Origin: Acidobacteriota bacterium
Lineage (GTDB): Bacteria > Aquificota > Aquificia > Aquificales > Aquificaceae
Reading direction: 5' to 3'
Length of the DNA stretch: 48,405 nt
Assembly: GCA_003696155.1 (NCBI GenBank)
Contig: RFFP01000027.1
Span: 1-48,405 of the forward strand
The position numbers were made by a program, and so were the translations under genes. Positions 42,739-48,405 of the stretch are shown piece by piece; position 1 is the first letter of the stretch; the number at the start of each line of letters is the position of its first letter. Below the pieces are notes generated by a model, which made no database searches, was not told the origin of the DNA, and saw only the letters and a list, made by a program, of their open reading frames with translations.

Positions 42739-43543
42739 GAGTCTTACCAAGGTGTTTGGAAGAGGTTGCGAGCAGTGTCTCTCATTGACAGGAAAGGATG
42801 GCAACCGATGTCCCATCTGCGGTTCCATAGTGGCCTGTGCGGACGTGAGCTTTGAGCTCCACAGGGGTGAGTGGCTTGGAATCCTTGGAGAGAGCGGATC
42901 GGGCAAGAGTACCCTCCTTAGACTTCTGAACTTAGAGCTTGAACCAACAAAGGGTAGGATGTTAGTAAACCTTGAGCCCTACACGGGTTTAGACCTCCTC
43001 TCCATAAGCCCTTACAGTAGAAGGCTGATAAGACAGGAACTCTTTGGCATAGTCTATCAGAACCCAATCCATGGTCTAAGGATGGAGGTGAGCGCGGGCG
43101 GAAACGTAGCGGAAAGGCTCATACTAATGGGAGAGAGAAGAGTGGAAAAGATAAGGGAGAGGGTTCTTGCTCTCTTTAGGAGGCTTGAGCTTCCAGAGGA
43201 TAGGATGGACGAGCTTCCGTCCAGCTTCAGCGGGGGTATGCAACAGAGACTGCAGATAGCAAAGGCCATAGTCAACAACCCACCCATCCTTCTTCTTGAC
43301 GAGTTTACCACAGGGCTTGACCCCTCGGTGCAGGCGGGCGTATTAGAGCTTCTGAAAGAGATAATGTTTGAACTTGGTATATCCGCTATAGTAGTATCCC
43401 ATGACATTGGAGTGATAAACTTTATGACCCATAGGGTCCTCGTTATGAACAGGGGAAGGGTAGTGGAGCATGGGCTCACAGACCAGATACTAGAAGATCC
43501 TCAAGACCCATACACCCAAACGCTCGTGCACTCCAAGCTCTAG
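42716..43543 (+). CDS. phnK: C-P lyase ATPase PhnK with a zinc-ribbon-like insert
   Basis: A 275-residue ABC ATPase. The start is GTG 42716, 7 nt after AGGAGG; a longer frame back to 42674 lies in phnJ and has no ribosome site. Between strand 1 and Walker A (GESGSGKS, 58-65) there is an extra cysteine cluster, C18, C21, C32, C35 and C41. The signature is SFSGGMQQRLQIAKAI and Walker B LLLDEFTTGLDPS. PhnK binds the PhnGHIJ core on PhnJ; the insert makes it about 23 residues longer than E. coli PhnK. Confidence 0.92.
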   Translation: MELLLKVESLTKVFGRGCEQCLSLTGKDGNRCPICGSIVACADVSFELHRGEWLGILGESGSGKSTLLRLLNLELEPTKGRMLVNLEPYTGLDLLSISPYSRRLIRQELFGIVYQNPIHGLRMEVSAGGNVAERLILMGERRVEKIRERVLALFRRLELPEDRMDELPSSFSGGMQQRLQIAKAIVNNPPILLLDEFTTGLDPSVQAGVLELLKEIMFELGISAIVVSHDIGVINFMTHRVLVMNRGRVVEHGLTDQILEDPQDPYTQTLVHSKL

Positions 43544-43545
43544 CT

Positions 43546-44235
43546 ATGCTAAAGGTTAGGTCTCTCTCCAAGGATTTTAAACTACACAACGCAGGTAAGG
43601 AGGTCTGCGTCCTTAGGGATGTTTCCTTTGAGCTTCCTCAGGGGAAGACCCTCTTCCTTCTTGGTCCCAACGGTTCGGGAAAGAGCACCGTTCTCAAGTG
43701 TCTCTACGGTACCTACAAGCCAACCGGTGGAAGCGCTCTTTATCGCTCCTCTCTCTGGGGAGAGGTTGACCTCTTTAGGCTCCAGAGCGTGCAGATGCAC
43801 CAGATAAGGCTGAAGGAAATAGGTTATGCATCTCAGTTTTTACAGGTTCTTCCAAGGCTCTCCACACTGCAGGCGGTGGCAGAACCCCTTCTCTATCTTG
43901 GTGTAGACAAAAAGAAGGCACTCTCAATGGCAGAGGGAGTTCTTCTGAAGCTAGGCATAGAGCGTGAGCTCTTTGACCAGTATCCAAGGCTCCTAAGCGG
44001 TGGTCAACAGCAGAGAGTAAACATAGCAAGGGCTATAGTAAAGTCCCCAAGGCTTCTACTTCTGGACGAGCCCACAGCATCCCTGGACGAGCACTCAAAG
44101 AAGTTGGTGATAGAGACATTGCAGGAGCTAAAGTGCAGGGAGATGACTATGGTAGTTGTGAGTCACGACAGGGAGCTTATAGATGTCCTCTCCGATTTAG
44201 AACTCCGTATGGGGGATGGCCATGTTGATTTTTGA
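43546..44235 (+). CDS. phnL: C-P lyase ATPase PhnL
   Basis: A 229-residue ABC ATPase: Walker A GPNGSGKS (40-47), the PhnL-type RSSLWGEVDLF stretch, signature LLSGGQQQRVNIARAI (about 149-164), and Walker B LLLLDEPTASLDE. PhnL pairs with PhnK on the C-P lyase core. It begins 2 bp after phnK and its end overlaps phnM by 14 bp. Confidence 0.92.
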   Translation: MLKVRSLSKDFKLHNAGKEVCVLRDVSFELPQGKTLFLLGPNGSGKSTVLKCLYGTYKPTGGSALYRSSLWGEVDLFRLQSVQMHQIRLKEIGYASQFLQVLPRLSTLQAVAEPLLYLGVDKKKALSMAEGVLLKLGIERELFDQYPRLLSGGQQQRVNIARAIVKSPRLLLLDEPTASLDEHSKKLVIETLQELKCREMTMVVVSHDRELIDVLSDLELRMGDGHVDF

Positions 44236-45385
44236 AGAGGTTAAGGCATGCCTACCAGATAGGGTAGAGAATGGTCTGTGGATAAAGGTTGAGGATGGTC
44301 GCATAACCAAGATAAGCCAGAGGCCCATAAAAGGGTGGTGGGGCTACAGGAGGATAAGGGCTAAGGGGAAACTCCTTCTTCCCGGTTTTGTAGACCTGCA
44401 CAGCGATGCCATAGAAAAGGAAGTAGAGCCCAGACCCGGCGTCCGCATACCTACGGATATAGCCCTCTTTGAACTTGATAAGAAGCTTGCCAGCTGTGGC
44501 ATAACCCACATTTTCCACTCCATATCCTTTGCAGATAGAGAGCTGGGGCTCAGGTCCAACGCGGAAGCAAGAAAACTGGTAGAAGACATAAACAGACTGA
44601 GGAGCAAGCTCCTCATCAAACACATGGTCCACGCACGCCTTGAGGTTTCAAACTTAGAGGCCATACCTATATTGGAAAAGCTTGTGGAGGAGGGTAAGGT
44701 GCATCTGCTTTCCATAATGGACCACACACCCGGTCAAGGACAGTTCAAAGAGCTTTCCTCCTATGTAAACTACATGCATAGGGTCTATAGGAGGGACTAT
44801 AGGGAAATAGAGGAACATCTGGAATACAAACTCTCCGTAAAGGAGAGAGCCTGGAAGGAGGTGGTCAGCTTTGTCAAGAAGCTAGTAGACAAGGGTATGG
44901 TGGTAGCCTCCCACGACGATGACAGTCCGGAGAAGGTAAAAGCCATGAAAAGAATAGGTGTTAGCATATCGGAGTTTCCTACAGATCTACAGACCGCAGA
45001 GGCTGCCATAAACCATAATATGCACGTGTGTGTGGGAGCTCCCAACGTACTGAGGGGAGGCTCTCAGGGCAACAACATGAGCGCAAGAGAAGCAATAAGC
45101 AGGGGCTACGCAAGCATAATCTGTTCGGATTATATACCTAGCAGTATTCTATACAGCGTATTCCTCTTGGGCAGGTCATCAGACCTGAGCCACGTTGTAA
45201 AATTGGTCAGCCTGAACCCTGCAAGGGCTGTAGGCTTGAACGAGGTGGGCTCCATAGAGGAGGGTAAAGAGGCATCTTTGATCTTGCTTGATGAAAAGGA
45301 TGGGTTAGTCAAGCTCATCTCCTGCTATGTTGAAGGGTCTCAGGTCCTTAACGTGAAATATGGGAACAGTCATGCACCAATTTGA
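44222..45385 (+). CDS. phnM: phosphonate ribose-triphosphate diphosphohydrolase PhnM
   Basis: A 387-residue amidohydrolase that removes pyrophosphate from ribose-triphosphate phosphonate to give the PhnJ substrate. Metal motif LHSDAIEKEVEPRPGV (about 59-74), MDHTPGQGQF, SHDDDSPE and SEFPTDLQTAEAA are PhnM hallmarks. ATG 44222 is preferred over ATG 44216 because GGGGGA is 5 nt upstream of the former. It is the last intact gene of the operon; no phnF, phnN, phnO or phnP follows. Confidence 0.94.
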   Translation: MLIFEEVKACLPDRVENGLWIKVEDGRITKISQRPIKGWWGYRRIRAKGKLLLPGFVDLHSDAIEKEVEPRPGVRIPTDIALFELDKKLASCGITHIFHSISFADRELGLRSNAEARKLVEDINRLRSKLLIKHMVHARLEVSNLEAIPILEKLVEEGKVHLLSIMDHTPGQGQFKELSSYVNYMHRVYRRDYREIEEHLEYKLSVKERAWKEVVSFVKKLVDKGMVVASHDDDSPEKVKAMKRIGVSISEFPTDLQTAEAAINHNMHVCVGAPNVLRGGSQGNNMSAREAISRGYASIICSDYIPSSILYSVFLLGRSSDLSHVVKLVSLNPARAVGLNEVGSIEEGKEASLILLDEKDGLVKLISCYVEGSQVLNVKYGNSHAPI

Positions 45386-45403
45386 CATAAAGCAGCTATA
45401 TTG

Positions 45404-46122
45404 ATGTCAGCTTTTGGGACTTTTGTACGTTCTATTATTTCAGATAGGATAATGAAGTTTTTTCTCATACTCTTAACCGTAAGCATTGCCCTGGCTGGTT
45501 CAAAAGCACAAAAAGCACAAGAAAATATTAGCCTTACGGAAGGAGTATTAGGCTTCTTCATAATAATCCTTACGGTAGCGTTTGCCGTTTCCTTCTGGAC
45601 TAAAGTAAAGAGCACTTACTGTGTCCAGTGTTGTGTCCGATAATAGTAGCCCAAAGCCCTGTGTGGCTAATGTTTCCTCACTTTAGCGTTGAGTTATTTT
45701 CACAAGCTGTTGTGGTTCAAGCTTTTGAAGCTGTTTATTGGACAAGGCAGTGTTCCTTTAACACTTGGATATGCCTTTGCACCACTTATGATAGTTGGTG
45801 GATTGTCTCAGGTGCTTGAGTTTTTCTTCATTGAATACTACCACAATATAGTCAACAGCTTTTCTCAGGCTTTTGGGCTTGGGGTGTCAGTGGAACCCTG
45901 GCAAAACGTGGAGAAAAAGGGCTTCTTATCTTCAGAATATTTCCATACATAGCGGGCTTTTGGAGCCTTCATCTTCTTTGGAGGAGGGCTAAAATGTTAA
46001 GCCAAAAGAAAGCCCTTTCCGTATTTACCTTAGTAGCTCTCATGCCAATGTTTTACATGGTACTTTCTGCGTTGGTTATGCATGCGATGTTAGCTTTTCC
46101 TTCAATTTATCATAAACATTAG
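45404..46122 (+). pseudogene. broken gene of a polytopic membrane protein with a CVQCCP motif
   Basis: Three frameshifts cut a gene of about 220 codons. From ATG 45452 (or 45404) one frame gives a signal-like or membrane helix, another helix and CVQC. A GT duplication in TGTTGTGT then shifts the frame, after which CPIIVAQSPVWLMFPHFSV reads on. An extra base near 45685 moves it back to FHKLLWFKLLKLFIGQG and LTLGYAFAPLMIVGGLSQVLEFFF. A third shift near 45930 leads to FRIFPYIAGFWSLHLLWRRAK and a final helix ending at TAG 46122. The family is not recognised; the Cys motif might bind a metal cluster. It fills the gap between phnM and exbB. Confidence 0.7.
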
Positions 46123-46124
46123 GA

Positions 46125-46130
46125 TATAAT
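46125..46130 (+). promoter_or_regulatory. -10 box of the exbB-exbD-tonB operon (leaderless)
   Basis: TATAAT, 7 nt before the exbB ATG, 2 bp after the stop of the broken membrane-protein gene. No SD and only a poor -35 are visible. Confidence 0.5.
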
Positions 46131-46137
46131 TAACACT

Positions 46138-46572
46138 ATGGAATGGCTTAACCTATCTATTGATTACGGTGTGATTGGAATTCTTACAATACTTAGCATA
46201 CTTACACTAGGAAAGGGGATAGAGAGGTATCTTTTCTATAAAAACCTTAATTTGTCAAGCTTCAGCACCAAGCAAGAGCTAGAGATCGAGCTCAGCAAGG
46301 GTCTGACCTTCATAGCCTCTGTTGCATCCAATGCACCTTACATAGGGCTCTTGGGAACGGTACTCGGTATAATGCTCACCTTTTACACCATAGGTCAGGC
46401 AGGGTTCGTGGACACAAAAAGGGTCATGGTAGGGCTTGCCCTCGCTCTGAAGGCTACAGCTGTTGGCCTTTTGGTTGCCATCCCTGCCTCTGTTCTCTAT
46501 AACTACCTTTTAAGAAAGGCAAGGGAGATAATTCTACTCTGGGAAGCGAAAAATGGAAGACAAGGAGTTTAG
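46138..46572 (+). CDS. exbB: ExbB/TolQ-type proton channel subunit
   Basis: A 144-residue protein with three membrane helices (about 8-25, 68-88, 103-127). The conserved SNAPYIGLLGTVLGIMLTF and LALALKATAVGLLVAIPA stretches are the ExbB/TolQ core. It lacks the long cytoplasmic loop of E. coli ExbB, as in other short members. It would pass proton-motive energy to TonB with ExbD. Overlaps exbD by 20 bp. Confidence 0.9.
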   Translation: MEWLNLSIDYGVIGILTILSILTLGKGIERYLFYKNLNLSSFSTKQELEIELSKGLTFIASVASNAPYIGLLGTVLGIMLTFYTIGQAGFVDTKRVMVGLALALKATAVGLLVAIPASVLYNYLLRKAREIILLWEAKNGRQGV

Positions 46573-46933
46573 CTCCATAAACGTCATACCCTTGGTAGAC
46601 ATAATGCTCGTACTTCTTACCATAGTGCTTATAACTGCCACCTTTGTGGTTCAGGGTTCTGTACCGGTGAACCTTCCCAGGGCAAAGTCCTCACAGGAGC
46701 GAGCGCAAACGCCCCTTAGACTTGTGCTTACCAAAGAGGGAAGCGTGCTATACGAAGGTAAACCTATAAGTAACCAAGAGCTTGAAAGACTCCTATCCTC
46801 CTTGAGCAAGCAAACCCCTATAAGCGTGCTGTCGGACAGGGATGCCAGCGTGCAAAGCTTGGTGAGCCTCCTGGATCTTCTGAAAAAGCATAAGATGGAG
46901 CGGGTGCATCTATGGACAGAGCTCATAAGGTAG
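46553..46933 (+). CDS. exbD: ExbD/TolR-type energy-transducing subunit
   Basis: A 126-residue protein: a short cytoplasmic start, one membrane helix (about 12-32) with the essential Asp in NVIPLVDIMLVLL (Asp16), and a periplasmic domain. ExbD and TolR cannot be separated by sequence alone; the TonB-like gene next door favours ExbD. Overlaps tonB by 22 bp. Confidence 0.88.
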   Translation: MEDKEFSSINVIPLVDIMLVLLTIVLITATFVVQGSVPVNLPRAKSSQERAQTPLRLVLTKEGSVLYEGKPISNQELERLLSSLSKQTPISVLSDRDASVQSLVSLLDLLKKHKMERVHLWTELIR

Positions 46934-47664
46934 ACCGGCTCTTTAGGGCTTACAGCCTTTCCCTTCTTATTCATCTTTTCCTTTTGCTGGCTTTTCTATT
47001 ACTTCCTCGCACCTTTTGGAAAAGGGAAAAGCTTGTGCTTCAGATAGACCTCCACACCATAGAGCTGGGAAAGGAAGTCTCTAAAGCTCAAGAAAGTATC
47101 CCAGAGCAAAAGAGCATGCTACCTCAAGAACCCTTGAAGAGCATATCCCAGAGGATCGCTCAGGCAAGCCCTTCTACCCCAGAGATAAGCAAAGAGCATG
47201 AAAAACCTTCAGAAGAGGATAAAGCTCAAGCACCTGACTCTACCGCCTTTAACACCATACAACACTTTGAGGCTCTAACCACCCCAGAGAAGGAAAGCCC
47301 TCCGGTAGCACAGGTAAAGATAGAAAAGGAAGCCCACTCCCTAATGCCCAACAAGAAAGAAGAGAGCCCAGAAGCCCTAAGGGAAGCCTACATAAAGGAA
47401 AGGCTTTTAGTGATATCCTCAATAGTCCAAAAAAACATAAGCTATCCATCCATAGCCCGCAGGATGGGTTGGGAAGGCCGGGTGGTAGTCATGATACACA
47501 TAAATAAAGAGGGAAGCTTAGAAGGGATTAGAGTAGAGCAAAGTTCCGGCTATGAAGTGCTAGACAGAAATGCAATAGAGACTGTTAAAAGAGTGTCTTA
47601 CCTCTTTCCTAAACCACCTGTAGATGTTGTGGTAAAGCTTCCGGTAAACTATAGATTGGAGTAA
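46912..47664 (+). CDS. tonB: TonB-family energy transducer
   Basis: A 250-residue protein with one N-terminal membrane helix (about 15-33), a long Glu/Lys/Pro/Ser-rich linker (about 55-155), and a C-terminal TonB domain (about 165-250) with YPSIARRMGWEGRVVVMIHI and GYEVLDRNAIETVKR. It spans the periplasm and contacts outer-membrane receptors. No receptor gene is adjacent, so the cargo is unknown. Its stop is only 8 bp from the end of the 5S rRNA gene. Confidence 0.9.
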   Translation: MDRAHKVDRLFRAYSLSLLIHLFLLLAFLLLPRTFWKREKLVLQIDLHTIELGKEVSKAQESIPEQKSMLPQEPLKSISQRIAQASPSTPEISKEHEKPSEEDKAQAPDSTAFNTIQHFEALTTPEKESPPVAQVKIEKEAHSLMPNKKEESPEALREAYIKERLLVISSIVQKNISYPSIARRMGWEGRVVVMIHINKEGSLEGIRVEQSSGYEVLDRNAIETVKRVSYLFPKPPVDVVVKLPVNYRLE

Positions 47665-47676
47665 ATTAAAACCCCC
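47660..47676 (-). terminator. possible end of the rRNA operon
   Basis: After the 5S closing helix the minus strand reads TTTTAATTT, so the 5S stem plus this U-rich tract could act as an intrinsic terminator. It overlaps the tonB stop region on the other strand. Confidence 0.4.
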
Positions 47677-47790
47677 GGGACGACCTACTTTCCCGTGCCG
47701 TTCGCCCGGCACAGTATCATCGGCGCTGGAGGGCTTAACTGCCGGGTTCGGAATGGAAACCGGGTGTTTCCCCTCCGCTATGGTCCCGAG
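47673..47790 (-). rRNA. rrf: 5S ribosomal RNA
   Basis: On the minus strand the sequence has the 5S features: terminal helix UCGGGAC/GUCCCGGG, CCAUUCCGAACCCGG in loop C, AGUUAAGCCC, and GAUGAUACUG. Ends are set by the terminal helix and are good to a few bases. The 3' end runs into GGGGGTTTTAATTT, which could end transcription. Confidence 0.92.
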
Positions 47791-47821
47791 AGAAGCAACT
47801 CAATAGGTTTTCCTTCCTGTG

Positions 47822-48405
<584 letters not shown>

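Overview
This window looks like chromosomal DNA of a thermophilic, chemolithoautotrophic bacterium of the Aquificaceae (Hydrogenobacter/Thermocrinis type). This is an inference. It rests on the heavy use of AGG/AGA arginine and ATA isoleucine codons, very tight gene packing, operons that mix unrelated functions, an isocitrate dehydrogenase with NAD-type residues as expected for a reductive TCA cycle, a ClpB with a long N-terminal coiled-coil insert, and selenocysteine machinery. No 16S rRNA lies in the window to confirm it.

Layout. 1-4.5 kb (minus strand): selB and selA (selA runs off the left edge), a two-cluster Fe-S oxidoreductase with CCG domains, and a rubrerythrin with a consensus promoter. 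4.5-9.6 kb: hisS on plus, converging on a minus-strand run of DUF4149-like membrane protein, infC, radA, response regulator and histidine kinase. 9.7-15.6 kb: smc (+) and clpC (-), convergent. 15.7-20.6 kb: a tightly overlapping plus-strand operon of dnaX, a DUF4911 protein, an MFS transporter, an endonuclease III and gltX. It is followed by a broken transglutaminase-like gene, a short mgtE and, convergent to mgtE, glnE. 24.9-30 kb: clpB (+) and a bifunctional rel/spoT (-). 30-35.3 kb: the rod-shape operon mreB-mreC-mreD-mrdA-murD, converging on icd. 36.6-45.4 kb: a complete phosphonate import and C-P lyase operon, phnDCE-GHIJKL-M, behind a tandem-repeat PHO-box-like operator. 45.4-46.1 kb: a membrane-protein gene broken by three frameshifts. 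46.1-47.7 kb: exbB-exbD-tonB. 47.7 kb to the right edge: 5S and the 3' part of 23S rRNA on minus.

How the genes work together. The phn operon forms a self-contained phosphorus-scavenging unit: PhnDCE would import phosphonate, PhnGHIJ with PhnK/L would cleave the C-P bond, and PhnM would supply the ribose-triphosphate phosphonate intermediate. Its control region carries four TTAAC-type repeats with a period of 11-12 bp, as phosphate-response regulators bind. MreBCD, PBP2 and MurD form a cell-elongation set. The rubrerythrin/Fe-S oxidoreductase pair looks like an oxidative-stress module.

Most notable non-coding signal. At least eight genes carry a -10-like hexamer exactly 7 or 8 nt before the start codon and no Shine-Dalgarno sequence, which predicts leaderless mRNAs. 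Other genes in the same window have strong AGGAGG sites. Two divergent control regions are very compressed: hisS/rubrerythrin share one TTGTCAA element as both -35 boxes, and mreB/spoT are only 17 bp apart and share a palindromic -10.
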